Shown here in pieces: positions 26,725 through 36,540 of a DNA stretch of 64,000 nt. The translations under genes and the position numbers were made by a program. This stretch comes from an uncultured Lachnospiraceae bacterium (lineage in GTDB: Bacteria; Bacillota; Clostridia; Lachnospirales; Lachnospiraceae), in NCBI GenBank assembly GCA_947630485.1, contig CANRHU010000002.1, forward strand, positions 1 to 64,000, given 5' to 3'. The number at the start of each line of letters is the position of its first letter. Positions within the stretch are counted from its first letter, which is position 1. The notes under the pieces are model-generated. The model did not search any database. It was given only the letters and a program-made list of their open reading frames with translations, and had not been told where the DNA came from.

Positions 26725-26774
26725 GTGGGGAAAAGTGGATGTTTGTAGGAAAATGTGGTAAATAGTGGTAGAGA
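26725..26774 (+). promoter_or_regulatory. MraZ operator: five 10-bp repeats
   Basis: Five consecutive 10-base units each start GTGG or GTAG: GTGGGGAAAA, GTGGATGTTT, GTAGGAAAAT, GTGGTAAATA, GTGGTAGAGA. The spacing of one helical turn matches known MraZ binding repeats upstream of mraZ, consistent with autoregulation of the dcw cluster. Confidence 0.85.
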
Positions 26775-26803
26775 TACCGCTAGGAACTGGTTAGGAGACG
26801 GGC

Positions 26804-27232
26804 ATGGGATTCATCGGTGAGTACAACCATACGGTTGATGCGAAAGGCAGGGTGATTGTTCCATCCAAGTTCCGCGAGATACTGGGCGATGAGTTCATTG
26901 TCACAAAGGGCTTGGATCACTGTCTCTGTGCCTACGAGAATTCCGAGTGGGATAAATTCGAGAAGAAACTGGCCGAGCTTCCCACGAACACCCGCGATAC
27001 CAGACAGCTTACCCGCTTTTTCTTATCCGGGGCCACTTCCTGCGAGGTGGATAAGCAGGGGAGGATTCTGCTTCCCGCGGTCCTGAGAAACTTCGCGCAG
27101 ATCGAGAAGGACGCCGTGCTTGTGGGCAACGGCAACCGCGTCGAGATCTGGAGCAAGGACAGATGGACGGAAGCGAATAATTACGATGACATCGAAGATA
27201 TCGCCGAAAGCCTGGAAGGGTTCAGCATATGA
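26804..27232 (+). CDS. mraZ: transcriptional regulator MraZ
   Basis: A 142-residue protein with two SpoVT/AbrB-like repeats: [20 protein letters not shown] at the N-terminus and [19 protein letters not shown] in the second half, each carrying the conserved D-x-x-G-R. Full family length. It binds GTGG-type repeats upstream of its own gene, present here at 26725-26774, and represses the division/wall cluster. Its stop overlaps the rsmH start (ATGA). Confidence 0.96.
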   Translation: MGFIGEYNHTVDAKGRVIVPSKFREILGDEFIVTKGLDHCLCAYENSEWDKFEKKLAELPTNTRDTRQLTRFFLSGATSCEVDKQGRILLPAVLRNFAQIEKDAVLVGNGNRVEIWSKDRWTEANNYDDIEDIAESLEGFSI

Positions 27233-28164
27233 GGTTCGAACACAGATCGGTGCTCCTTCGCGAGACGATAGACAGTCTGTCGGTGAAGCCTGACGGGATC
27301 TATGTGGACGGCACGCTGGGCGGCGGGGGACATGCCCTTGAGCTCTGCGGCCGCCTGGGACCGGAAGGCCGGCTTGTCGGTATCGACCAGGACGAGGACG
27401 CCATTGCGGCGGCCGCCGAGCGTCTGGCAGATTACCGGGATCGGGTCTCTATCGTCCGAAGCAATTATGAGCGGATGGAAGACGTACTTGCGGGGCTTGG
27501 GATTGACAGAGTGGACGGAATTTATCTGGATCTTGGGGTTTCCTCCTATCAGTTCGACGCCGCCGAGCGGGGATTTTCTTACCGGGAGGACGCGCCTCTT
27601 GATATGCGGATGGACAGGCGTCAGCCGCTGACCGCGGCCGATGTCGTGGCGGATTACAGCGAGGAAGAGCTGACGCGCATCTTCCGGGAGTACGGCGAGG
27701 AGAAATTCGCGAAAAGTATTGCCGGACGCATCGCGGCGAAGCGGCAGGTAAGCCCGATTACGACGACCGGTCAGCTGACGGAGATTATTAAGGAAGCGAT
27801 ACCGATGAAGGCGCGGGCGGCGTCCGGCCATCCGGCCAGACGGACCTTTCAGGCCCTGCGCATCGAGGTGAACCGGGAGCTGGAGGTTTTGGAAAACTCC
27901 ATCGACGGCATGATCCGCCTGCTGAAGCCGGGAGGAAGACTCGCGATCATCACATTCCATTCGCTGGAGGACCGAATCGTGAAGAACCGCTTCCGGGAGA
28001 ATGAAAACCCGTGCATTTGCCCTCCGGATTTCCCGGTGTGCGTGTGCGGAAGGAAGAGCAGAGGAAAAGTCATTACGCGCAGGCCGGTAGTTCCGACCGC
28101 GGAGGAGATAGAAGAGAACAAACGATGCAGAAGCGCGAAGCTGAGAGTGTTCGAGGCGCGCTGA
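27229..28164 (+). CDS. rsmH: 16S rRNA (cytosine1402-N4)-methyltransferase
   Basis: A 311-residue enzyme (MraW) that methylates C1402 in the decoding centre of 16S r[17 protein letters not shown] is SAM motif [24 protein letters not shown] and [16 protein letters not shown] are the other diagnostic blocks. The cysteine-containing tail [17 protein letters not shown] is typical of clostridial RsmH. The start overlaps the mraZ stop by ATGA. Confidence 0.96.
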   Translation: MRFEHRSVLLRETIDSLSVKPDGIYVDGTLGGGGHALELCGRLGPEGRLVGIDQDEDAIAAAAERLADYRDRVSIVRSNYERMEDVLAGLGIDRVDGIYLDLGVSSYQFDAAERGFSYREDAPLDMRMDRRQPLTAADVVADYSEEELTRIFREYGEEKFAKSIAGRIAAKRQVSPITTTGQLTEIIKEAIPMKARAASGHPARRTFQALRIEVNRELEVLENSIDGMIRLLKPGGRLAIITFHSLEDRIVKNRFRENENPCICPPDFPVCVCGRKSRGKVITRRPVVPTAEEIEENKRCRSAKLRVFEAR

Positions 28165-28185
28165 CCGCATGGAAAGGAGACCGAT

Positions 28186-28710
28186 ATGGCAGCCACGAGA
28201 GCAGCGCAGGCGAGGCAGGTACGTAGAAATACGAGACGGCCATCGAGGGAAGAGCAGTATATCCACGGCAATACCGTGAGAAAGCTGGAGCCTGCAGAGG
28301 AGCCCATACGAAAGCCCGAGCGTGAGCCGGAGCATAAGGGCCGTCAGCGCGTGGATTATACGGTCAGGAGAAATCAGGAAAAAGCACTGCAGATCGATTT
28401 GCCTTATCTGATTCTGCTGGTGATCGCGGCCTGCTGCACATTATATATCTGTGTCACCTATCTGCAGCTGCAGTCGCAGATGAGCGCGCGCGTGGACCAT
28501 ATCAAGGTTCTGGAGCAGGAGATCGAGACGTTAAAGTCCGAGAACGACGCGCTGGAGACCCGAATCAATACCAGCATCGATCTGGATCATGTCTACCGGG
28601 TCGCCACAGAGGAGCTGGGCATGGTTTATGCCGGAAAGGATCAGGTACTTCTGTATAATAAGACAGAAAGTGAGTATGTAAGGCAAAATGAAGACATCCC
28701 GCAGCACTAA
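28186..28710 (+). CDS. ftsL: FtsL-like septum formation protein
   Basis: A 174-residue bitopic protein: a basic, disordered cytoplasmic tail of about 70 residues, a single membrane helix (YLILLVIAACCTLYICVTYL) and an external coiled coil (IKVLEQEIETLKSENDALETR). That plan and the position between rsmH and a class B PBP identify FtsL/DivIC-type function, the scaffold for the FtsQ-FtsL-FtsB complex. Sequence conservation in this family is low, so the call relies on topology and synteny. The end overlaps the next gene by 23 bases. Confidence 0.85.
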   Translation: MAATRAAQARQVRRNTRRPSREEQYIHGNTVRKLEPAEEPIRKPEREPEHKGRQRVDYTVRRNQEKALQIDLPYLILLVIAACCTLYICVTYLQLQSQMSARVDHIKVLEQEIETLKSENDALETRINTSIDLDHVYRVATEELGMVYAGKDQVLLYNKTESEYVRQNEDIPQH

Positions 28711-30925
28711 GGACAATAGTAATCAGCACTCTCCGAGAAAGAAAATTCTCAAACGATATATGCAGGAAAAGCTGGCAGTCACGGTAGTCGTGATCATGCT
28801 GGCTTTACTTGCGCTTAGCGGGGTACTCTATTCCATTGTAGATGAGAACAACGAGGATTACACAAAGGTAGTTTTGACGCAGCGCTCCAACTTTGACAGC
28901 CGCACGATTCCTTACCGCCGCGGCGACATCGTAGACCGCAACGGCACTTATCTGGCGACCAGCGAGAAGGTCTATAATGTAATCATTGACGCGAGTCAGA
29001 TTTTCCACGATGAGAAGACCGAGGCGAATTATCTGGATACGACGGTGGACGCGCTGGTACAGTGCTTCGGCTACGACAGGGCGGAACTTATGGAGACTCT
29101 GCGAAGCCAGAAGACGTCCCCCTATATCCGGTATGAGCGGCGCGTTTCCTATGATAAAAAGGAAGAATTCGAGAAGCTTAAGGATGAGATCAATGCGGCC
29201 AATGCCGACGCAAAAAGCCGGGCGCGCGTCTACGGCGTCTGGTTCGAGGAGGAATACCGCAGGCTTTATCCGTATAACAGCCTGGCCTGCAATGTAATCG
29301 GATTCGCCAGCAGCGACGGCACCACAGGAAGCGGCGGCATCGAGCAGTATTACAACGATATGCTGACCGGAAACAACGGCCGCGAGTACGGCTATCTGAA
29401 CGATGAGTCGAACAAGGAGATTGTCATCAAGCCGGCGCAGAACGGCTATAAGGTGGTCTCCACCATCGATGTGAACGTGCAGACCATGGTGGAAAACCGC
29501 ATCGCCCAGTGGAAGGCGGAGACCGGAAGCGAACATATCGGCATCATCGTGATGGATCCCAACAACGGCGAGATTCTGGCGATGGCCGATGAGAAGAATT
29601 ACGATTTAAACAATCCGCGCGATCTGAGCTCCTCTTACACGGATGCGCAGCTTGCGGAGATGAGCGACGAGGAAAAAGTGGACGCCATGAGTCAGATGTG
29701 GCGGAATTTCTGCGTCAGCGATACGTATGAGCCGGGTTCCCCCTCCAAGGTTCTGACGGTGGCCACGGCCCTTGAGGAGAACGCGATCAACACAAATAAT
29801 TATTTCTACTGCGACGGCTATCAGCAGGTCGGCGGATTTACGATCAAGTGTACGGCCTACCATAAGGGCGGTCACGGGGAGCTGAGCCTGACGGAGACCA
29901 TCATGCAGTCCTGCAACGACGCCATGATGCAGATCGCCGCCCTGACCGGCAAAGAAAAATTCTACAAATATCAGACGATGTTTAATTTGGGAGCCAAGAC
30001 CGGCATCGATCTGCCCGGCGAGGCCTCCGCGTCCTCGCTGGTCTACCGGCTGGATACGACGGGGCCCTCGGCGCTTGCGACGAACGCGTTCGGTCAGAAT
30101 TATAACTGCACGATGGTACAGATGGCGGCGGCGTTTGCCTCCTGCATCAACGGCGGCTACTATTACGAGCCTCATGTGGTCAAACAGATTCTGAACGAGG
30201 GCGGTTCCGTGATCCGGAAAAACGACGGCGTGCTTGTGCGGGAGACCGTATCGGATTCGACCAGCCGCTTCCTGCGCAACGCCCTTCTTCTGACGGTGGA
30301 AGAGGGAACCGGAGCCGCGGCAAAGGTGGAAGGCTACGCCATCGGCGGAAAGACCGGTACAGCGGAGAAGGTTCCGCGTAATCATCAGGATTATGTGGTG
30401 TCCTTCTGCGGGATCGCGCCCACGGATGATCCGAAGGTTCTGGTCTATGTGGTCATCGATGAGCCTCATGTGGAGGATCAGGCCCACAGCACCTTCGCCA
30501 GCGGCGTGTTTTCCCAGGTGATGGGGGATATTCTTCCTTATCTGAATGTGTTCCCGACCGGCGACGTGCAGGTGGTGACGCCGATCCGCCCGTCCGGAAC
30601 CTATGTGACCGCGCCCGAAGAAGGCGGCGCACCGTCAGAGACGCAGGCCGGCGCGCAAGAGGGCGGGCAGGCAGGCGAAACCGCGGCCGGAGGAGGGACC
30701 GCCAGCGAGGGTCAGAGCGGTGAAGGACAGCCCGCGGAGGGCGGTGAGCCGTCCGGTGAAGGACAGACCGGAAATACGGAACCGGGGAGCGGAACAGCCG
30801 GAGGAACAATCACTCCGTTCCCCTATGAGACGGAGGAATACGTCCCGCCGAATTACGGTGAGGACGGCTCCATCCTTCCTTCCGACCTGCCGGATATGCT
30901 TCCGAGCGGCGGGCCGGAGGAATAG
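28688..30925 (+). CDS. class B penicillin-binding protein (FtsI/SpoVD family)
   Basis: A 745-residue transpeptidase with a cytoplasmic basic tail, one membrane helix (KLAVTVVVIMLALLALSGV) and the class B dimerisation region (PYRRGDIVDRNGTYLATS). Catalytic motifs are SxxK as EPGSPSK near residue 350, SxN as QSCND near 407 and KTG as GGKTGTAEK near 555. The C-terminal 100 residues are a Gly/Glu/Pro-rich low-complexity tail (ASEGQSGEGQPAEGG). It cross-links septal or spore-cortex peptidoglycan. Two class B PBPs in tandem here parallel the pbpB-spoVD pair of bacilli; which is FtsI and which SpoVD cannot be decided from sequence alone. Confidence 0.92.
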   Translation: MKTSRSTKDNSNQHSPRKKILKRYMQEKLAVTVVVIMLALLALSGVLYSIVDENNEDYTKVVLTQRSNFDSRTIPYRRGDIVDRNGTYLATSEKVYNVIIDASQIFHDEKTEANYLDTTVDALVQCFGYDRAELMETLRSQKTSPYIRYERRVSYDKKEEFEKLKDEINAANADAKSRARVYGVWFEEEYRRLYPYNSLACNVIGFASSDGTTGSGGIEQYYNDMLTGNNGREYGYLNDESNKEIVIKPAQNGYKVVSTIDVNVQTMVENRIAQWKAETGSEHIGIIVMDPNNGEILAMADEKNYDLNNPRDLSSSYTDAQLAEMSDEEKVDAMSQMWRNFCVSDTYEPGSPSKVLTVATALEENAINTNNYFYCDGYQQVGGFTIKCTAYHKGGHGELSLTETIMQSCNDAMMQIAALTGKEKFYKYQTMFNLGAKTGIDLPGEASASSLVYRLDTTGPSALATNAFGQNYNCTMVQMAAAFASCINGGYYYEPHVVKQILNEGGSVIRKNDGVLVRETVSDSTSRFLRNALLLTVEEGTGAAAKVEGYAIGGKTGTAEKVPRNHQDYVVSFCGIAPTDDPKVLVYVVIDEPHVEDQAHSTFASGVFSQVMGDILPYLNVFPTGDVQVVTPIRPSGTYVTAPEEGGAPSETQAGAQEGGQAGETAAGGGTASEGQSGEGQPAEGGEPSGEGQTGNTEPGSGTAGGTITPFPYETEEYVPPNYGEDGSILPSDLPDMLPSGGPEE

Positions 30926-31009
30926 ATTTCGGCGGATGTCCGCTTTTGCCGGCATAAAATGCGGACCGGCTCATATATTATAACAATGACTTGGCCATAA
31001 GTGGTGCCT

Positions 31010-32776
31010 ATGAACCGGAATCTGAGCGGCTACAGAACCCGCACCGTGACAGCGTGCGTACTGATCTGCATCCTGATGCTGGCGATGACCGGGCGGCTTC
31101 AGTACCTGATGATCTGCCGCGCGGATTACTACGGCCGGATGGCGGAAAATCTCCACCAGCGGGAGCGGACCATCAAGGCGGCCAGAGGGCGGATTCTGGA
31201 CCGGAACGGAACCGTTATTGCCACAAACCGAACCGTGTGCACGGTGTCGGTGATCCACAATCAGATTGAGGAGCCGGAGCAGGTGGCGCATCTGCTGGCC
31301 GGGGAGCTTGGGATCTCCGAGGAGGAGGTCCGGAAAAAGGTTGATCGCTACAGTTCCCGCGAGATCATTAAGACGAATGTGGATAAAGAAACAGGAGACC
31401 GCATCCGCCTCCTGCGCCTCGCGGGCGTGAAGGTGGATGAAGACTATAGACGGTATTACCCCTATGACAGCCTGGCGTCGAAGGTGCTGGGCTTTACCGG
31501 GGGCGACAACCAGGGCATTATCGGCCTGGAGGTCCGCTACGAGGAGTATCTGAAAGGGCGCAACGGCCTGATTCTGACGATGGCGGACGCGGCCGGCGTG
31601 GAGCTGGAGAATGCCTTTGAGGACCGGATTGAGCCGGAGCCGGGGGCGGACCTTACCGTCAGCCTGGACGTCAACATTCAGACCTACGCCCAGCAGGCGG
31701 CCTTGAAGGTCATGGAGGAGAAGAACGCCAAACGGGTGACGGTGATCGTGATGGATCCCAGAAACGGCGAACTTCTGGCGATGGTGAACGTGCCGGAATT
31801 CAACTTAAACGATCCGTTTACGCTGAATACGGAGCCGGAGCCCGGCGACACCGCCTCAAAGCAGGATTTGCTGAACCGCATGTGGCGAAACCCGGCCATC
31901 AACGATACCTATGAACCCGGTTCCACCTTCAAGATCGTCACGGCGGCGGCAGGGCTGGAAGCAGGAGTGGTGGGGCTGAATGACCATTTTTCCTGCCCGG
32001 GATTCCGGATTGTGGAGGATCGGAAGATCAGATGCCACAAAACCGGCGGTCATGGTGGGGAAACCTTTCTTCAGGCGACAATGAATTCCTGCAACCCTGT
32101 GTTCATCGACGTGGGGCAGAGACTGGGTGTGGAAAAATATTATCACTACTTTACCCAGTTCGGTCTTCTGGGCAAGACCGGCGTGGATCTTCCCGGAGAA
32201 GCGGCCACGATCATGCATAAGAAGGAGGACATGGGGCTCGTGGAGCTGGCTACGGTATCCTTCGGCCAGTCCTTTCAGATCACGCCCCTGCAGCTGATCA
32301 CGACGGCGTCCTCCATCATCAACGGGGGTACGCGGGTGACGCCTCATTTCGCAATGCGCGCGGTCAGCGCGGACGGTGCGAACGTCCACACGTTCACCTA
32401 TTCGGTGCGCGAGGGCATTGTCTCGGCCGAGACCAGCGCGACCATGCGGTATATGCTGGAACAGGTGGTCGCGGAGGGCGGCGGCAAAAACGCCAAAATT
32501 GAGGGCTACGCGATCGGCGGCAAGACGGCTACCTCCGAGAAGCTTCCCAGAAGCCTTAAGAAATATATTTCCAGTTTTATGGGTTTCGCGCCGGCAGACG
32601 ATCCGCAGGTCATCGCACTCATCACGATCGACGAACCGGAGGGCGTCTATTACGGCGGAACCATCGCGGCGCCTGTGATTGCGGATATCTTCCGGAATAT
32701 TCTTCCGTATCTGGGAATTGAAGCGAAGGAAGTTGCGGTTGATTATTCCGGCAAAAAGACGTATACTAATCCGTAA
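31010..32776 (+). CDS. second class B penicillin-binding protein (FtsI/SpoVD family), KTA variant
   Basis: A 588-residue protein with an N-terminal membrane helix and class B pedestal (KAARGRILDRNGTVIATN). SxxK is EPGSTFK near residue 304 and SxN is NSCNP near 359. The third motif, usually K-T-G, reads GGKTATSEK near residue 504. Loss of that glycine is unusual and may change beta-lactam affinity or activity. There are no PASTA domains. The start is taken as ATG 31010; GTG codons at 31001 and 31004 are alternatives and the ribosome site is weak. It lies between the first PBP and mraY. Confidence 0.9.
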   Translation: MNRNLSGYRTRTVTACVLICILMLAMTGRLQYLMICRADYYGRMAENLHQRERTIKAARGRILDRNGTVIATNRTVCTVSVIHNQIEEPEQVAHLLAGELGISEEEVRKKVDRYSSREIIKTNVDKETGDRIRLLRLAGVKVDEDYRRYYPYDSLASKVLGFTGGDNQGIIGLEVRYEEYLKGRNGLILTMADAAGVELENAFEDRIEPEPGADLTVSLDVNIQTYAQQAALKVMEEKNAKRVTVIVMDPRNGELLAMVNVPEFNLNDPFTLNTEPEPGDTASKQDLLNRMWRNPAINDTYEPGSTFKIVTAAAGLEAGVVGLNDHFSCPGFRIVEDRKIRCHKTGGHGGETFLQATMNSCNPVFIDVGQRLGVEKYYHYFTQFGLLGKTGVDLPGEAATIMHKKEDMGLVELATVSFGQSFQITPLQLITTASSIINGGTRVTPHFAMRAVSADGANVHTFTYSVREGIVSAETSATMRYMLEQVVAEGGGKNAKIEGYAIGGKTATSEKLPRSLKKYISSFMGFAPADDPQVIALITIDEPEGVYYGGTIAAPVIADIFRNILPYLGIEAKEVAVDYSGKKTYTNP

Positions 32777-32801
32777 ACTACATAAGAGTACGAGGTGCGA
32801 T

Positions 32802-33770
32802 ATGATCAATGAAACCATATTGGCGATAATCATCGCCTTTGCAATCAGCGCGGTGCTGTGCCCTATCGTGATTCCGTTCCTTCACAGGCTGAAATTCGGC
32901 CAGCAGGTGCGCGAGGACGGCCCGCAGACGCATTTGAAAAAAGCAGGGACGCCTACCATGGGCGGACTGATCATACTTTCCAGTATTATCATCACATCCG
33001 TATTCTATATTCCGGAATATCCGAAGATAATCCCGGTGCTGTTTGTGACGGTGGGTTTTGGCATCATCGGTTTTCTGGATGATTACATCAAGATCGTCAT
33101 GAAGCGGTCGGAGGGACTGAATCCGAAGCAGAAGCTGGCGGGACAGATCGTGATCACGGCGATTTTCACGTACTATCTGATGCACTCCGGCGACGTGGGG
33201 ACGCGGATTTTGGTTCCCTTTACAGGCGGCTTTGACGGCGGGTTCTGGCTGGATCTGGGATATCTCTACATTCCCTTTGTGTTCCTTGTGCTTCTGGGGA
33301 CCGACAACGGGGTGAATTTCACGGACGGCCTGGACGGATTGTGTACCAGCGTCACAATACTGGTGGCTACGTTTCTGACCATCATTGCGCTGGGAGAGGG
33401 CAGCGGCATCAGCCCGATTACCGGGGCGGTCGTGGGAAGCCTTCTGGGTTTTCTGCTGTTTAATGTCTATCCGGCCAAGGTGTTCATGGGCGATACCGGC
33501 TCCCTGGCCCTCGGGGGTTTCGTGGCGGCCAGCGCGCTGATGATGCAGATGCCCCTGTTTATCCTGATCATTGGCTTTATTTATCTGATTGAGGTGCTTT
33601 CGGTCATCATCCAGGTGACTTACTTTAAGAAGACGGGCGGTAAGAGGATTTTTAAGATGGCTCCGATCCATCACCATTTCGAGCTGTGCGGGTGGTCCGA
33701 GACCCGCGTGGTGGCGGTGTTCTCCATTGTCACCGCGATTCTCTGCCTGATTGCGTACCTGGGACTGTAG
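32802..33770 (+). CDS. mraY: phospho-N-acetylmuramoyl-pentapeptide-transferase
   Basis: A 322-residue, ten-helix membrane enzyme making lipid I from UDP-MurNAc-pentapeptide and undecaprenyl phosphate. KKAGTPTMGGLI, the aspartate pair GFLDDYIK, NFTDGLDGL, NVYPAKVFMGDTGSLALGG and the APIHHHFELCGW loop are all conserved. Start 32802 is preferred; the open frame extends upstream into the preceding PBP without a membrane-consistent N-terminus. CGAGGTG precedes the ATG. Confidence 0.96.
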   Translation: MINETILAIIIAFAISAVLCPIVIPFLHRLKFGQQVREDGPQTHLKKAGTPTMGGLIILSSIIITSVFYIPEYPKIIPVLFVTVGFGIIGFLDDYIKIVMKRSEGLNPKQKLAGQIVITAIFTYYLMHSGDVGTRILVPFTGGFDGGFWLDLGYLYIPFVFLVLLGTDNGVNFTDGLDGLCTSVTILVATFLTIIALGEGSGISPITGAVVGSLLGFLLFNVYPAKVFMGDTGSLALGGFVAASALMMQMPLFILIIGFIYLIEVLSVIIQVTYFKKTGGKRIFKMAPIHHHFELCGWSETRVVAVFSIVTAILCLIAYLGL

Positions 33771-33859
33771 GCATCCCGGCAAAGCCGTCCGGCCGGACCG
33801 CGGAAGCGCTGGCGGGACGCGAAAGCCTATGATATAGAAGAAATCAGGAGGAATATTTT

Positions 33860-35218
33860 ATGAGCCAGAGTCAGAAGGTACTGGTGGCGGGCGCCGGCAA
33901 GAGCGGTATCTCTTCCGCCAGATTATTGCTTGCGATGGGGGGAGAAGTGGTGCTTTACGACGGCAATTCCACGCTGCATGCGCCCGCTCTTTTGGAAAAT
34001 TTTGAACAGGGGGCGGCGATTACCGTGGTTTTGGGCGAACTGCGGCCGGAAAATCTGACGGACGTCTGTCTGTGCGTCATCAGTCCGGGTATTTCGCTTG
34101 AGGAGCCGTTTGTGGAACAGATCCGCATGGCGCGGATCCCGATCTGGGGCGAGCTTCAGCTGGCTTATCACTGCGCGAGAGGGAGCCTAGCGGCGATTAC
34201 CGGCACCAACGGAAAGACTACGACCACTGCTTTGGTAGGAGAGATTCTGAAGGCCTATTACCGGGACGTCTACGTCGTGGGCAATATCGGGATTCCGTTC
34301 ACGGACGTGGCGCTTAAGACCACGGATCAGAGCGTCACGGTGGCGGAGGTCTCGAGCTTCCAGCTGGAGACAATCGTGGATTTCCATCCGCGGGCCAGCG
34401 CGATTCTGAATATAACGCCGGATCATTTAAACCGTCATCACACCATGGAGCGCTACATAGAGGTAAAGGAGAGCATTACCGCAAACCAGACGGAGGAGGA
34501 CGTCTGCGTGCTGAACTATGACGACGAGGTCCTCCGCGCGTTCGGCGTTCGGCCGGAGCTGCGTCCGCGGACCGTTTTCTTCAGCAGCCGCAGCAGACTG
34601 ACGGACGGGTATTACATGGACGGATATCTGATCATGCGCGCGGCGGGCGGCCGGTCCGAACGGCTCATGGATGTGCGGGACATGAATCTGCTGGGCCGTC
34701 ATAATTATGAAAATGTGATGGCGGCGATTGCCGTCAGCACGGCCATGGGCGTGCCGATGGCGACGATTCTGCGCGTCGTCAAGGCGTTCCAGGCGGTGGA
34801 GCATCGGATCGAGTTTGTGCTGGAGCGCCTGGGCGTCCGCTATTACAACGATTCCAAGGGAACCAATCCGGACGCGGCGATTCAGGCCGTGAAGGCGATG
34901 CCTGGGCCGATCATCCTGATTGGCGGCGGTTATGACAAGGGCTCCTCCTACGACGAATGGATCGAGTCCTTTGACGGCAACGTTAAGTATCTGGTTCTGA
35001 TCGGCCAGACCCGCGATAAGATCGCCGAGTGCGCGAGAAGACACGGGTTTACGAATATCATGTATGCGGAGGATATGGCCGAGGCGGTCAATGTCTGCGC
35101 CTACTACGCGGAGAGCGGGGACTGCGTGCTGCTGTCGCCGGCCTGCGCGAGCTGGGGAATGTTTAAGGACTATGAGGAGCGCGGCAGAATCTTTAAGGAC
35201 TGCGTGAGAAGCCTGTGA
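33860..35218 (+). CDS. murD: UDP-N-acetylmuramoylalanine--D-glutamate ligase
   Basis: A 452-residue Mur ligase. The N-terminal UDP-binding domain begins KVLVAGAGKSGISSARLL, the central ATPase loop is AAITGTNGKTTTTALVGE, and NDSKGTNPDAAIQAVKA and the C-terminal LLSPACASWGMFKDYEERG are MurD-specific. It adds D-Glu to UDP-MurNAc-L-Ala in the cytoplasm. AGGAGGAA lies before the ATG. It sits between mraY and the ftsW/spoVE gene as in other Firmicutes. Confidence 0.96.
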   Translation: MSQSQKVLVAGAGKSGISSARLLLAMGGEVVLYDGNSTLHAPALLENFEQGAAITVVLGELRPENLTDVCLCVISPGISLEEPFVEQIRMARIPIWGELQLAYHCARGSLAAITGTNGKTTTTALVGEILKAYYRDVYVVGNIGIPFTDVALKTTDQSVTVAEVSSFQLETIVDFHPRASAILNITPDHLNRHHTMERYIEVKESITANQTEEDVCVLNYDDEVLRAFGVRPELRPRTVFFSSRSRLTDGYYMDGYLIMRAAGGRSERLMDVRDMNLLGRHNYENVMAAIAVSTAMGVPMATILRVVKAFQAVEHRIEFVLERLGVRYYNDSKGTNPDAAIQAVKAMPGPIILIGGGYDKGSSYDEWIESFDGNVKYLVLIGQTRDKIAECARRHGFTNIMYAEDMAEAVNVCAYYAESGDCVLLSPACASWGMFKDYEERGRIFKDCVRSL

Positions 35219-35317
35219 TTTTTCAAATCCGGATAAGCCGCATGGGACGGCCGGAGGAGAGAGCGGAAGAAAAGGAGCGGCCGTTTGCGGCCGGAGAACG
35301 GGAAGGAGGAAGACGGT

Positions 35318-36472
35318 ATGGCCCAGGAAAAAGAGAGAAAGAAACGGTCGCAGCGTTTTTACGACTACAGTCTGCTGTTCGCCATCGTCTTTCTGACGAT
35401 ATTCGGCCTGATTATGATCTACAGCTCCAGCTCCTATAAGGCCGCCATCGATCACGACGGCAACGCCGCGTATTTCATGGTGCGCCAGGGAGCGGTCGCA
35501 AGCGTCGGCCTGGTGCTTATGATCGTTATTTCCAAGATGGACTATCATTGGTACGCGAAGGTGTGGAAGCTGGGAACGGTGATCGTCTGGATTCTGATGC
35601 TTCTGGTGACATTCACTCCCCTGGGGCGCGAGTACAACGGCAAGAAGCGCTGGCTGGGGTATAGTTCCTTCAGTTTCCAGCCGTCAGAGCTTGTAAAGAT
35701 TCTGGTTATAGTGGCCCTGGCGTCCATGATTGTGCGCTACGGAAAGGATATCGACCGTTTTGCCGGGAAATTCAGGGTTATGATGCTGGTGCTGCCGCTG
35801 GCCCTGATCGTCGTCATCAATAACCTAAGTACGGGCATCATCATCGTGGGCATCGGCTTCGTGATGATGTTTGTGGCTACCAAGGAGCGGTGGCCCTATG
35901 TGCTCTGTATCGCGGCGGCGGCGCTGGTTCTTATTTTCGCCGGGCCGATCGGCAAGGCGCTGACCAGCATGGGAATCCTGCAGGATTACCAGCTGGGGCG
36001 CATCAATGTGTGGCTGGACCCGGAGGCGTATTCCCAGGAAGGCGGCTTCCAGGTGCTTCAGGGACTCTACGCCATCGGTTCCGGGGGACTTTTCGGCAAG
36101 GGACTGGGCCAGAGCATCCAGAAGATGGGTTTTGTGCCCGAGGCGCAGAACGATATGATATTCTCCATCATCTGCGAGGAGCTGGGGCTTTTCGGGGCGG
36201 TGTCCCTGATTCTGATCTTTATGTTCATGATTTACCGGTTCATGGTCATTGCCAGCAACGCGCCGGATCTGTTTGGTTCCATGCTGGTGGTGGGCGTTAT
36301 GGGACATATCGCGATCCAGGTGATCTTAAATATCGCCGTCGTGACCAACACGATCCCTAACACGGGAATCACGCTCCCGTTCATCAGCTACGGAGGCACC
36401 TCCGTTTTGTTCCTTTTGGTGGAGATGGGAATGGTTCTCAGCGTATCGAATCAGATTAAACTGGAAAAATAG
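35318..36472 (+). CDS. SEDS glycosyltransferase FtsW/SpoVE
   Basis: A 384-residue, ten-helix SEDS protein that polymerises lipid II at the septum or in the spore cortex, together with a class B PBP. KKRWLGYSSFSFQPSELVK, with the conserved Trp-Leu and SELVK segments, SGGLFGKGLGQS and the terminal PFISYGGTSVLF signature are intact. Start 35318 (MAQEKERKK) follows GGAAGGAGG. The location between murD and murA in the dcw cluster favours FtsW or SpoVE rather than RodA. Confidence 0.93.
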   Translation: MAQEKERKKRSQRFYDYSLLFAIVFLTIFGLIMIYSSSSYKAAIDHDGNAAYFMVRQGAVASVGLVLMIVISKMDYHWYAKVWKLGTVIVWILMLLVTFTPLGREYNGKKRWLGYSSFSFQPSELVKILVIVALASMIVRYGKDIDRFAGKFRVMMLVLPLALIVVINNLSTGIIIVGIGFVMMFVATKERWPYVLCIAAAALVLIFAGPIGKALTSMGILQDYQLGRINVWLDPEAYSQEGGFQVLQGLYAIGSGGLFGKGLGQSIQKMGFVPEAQNDMIFSIICEELGLFGAVSLILIFMFMIYRFMVIASNAPDLFGSMLVVGVMGHIAIQVILNIAVVTNTIPNTGITLPFISYGGTSVLFLLVEMGMVLSVSNQIKLEK

Positions 36473-36540
36473 AGGTGGCCGGGCAGCCAAAGCTTTTCCT
36501 GCAGCATAAGATAAGATATGAGATTTTGGGAGGGAACGGG

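Noticed and set aside
28688..28960. PBP SxxK motif reading EPGSPSK as an inactivating change
   Set aside because: The Ser and Lys positions are conserved; only the two variable middle residues differ from STFK.
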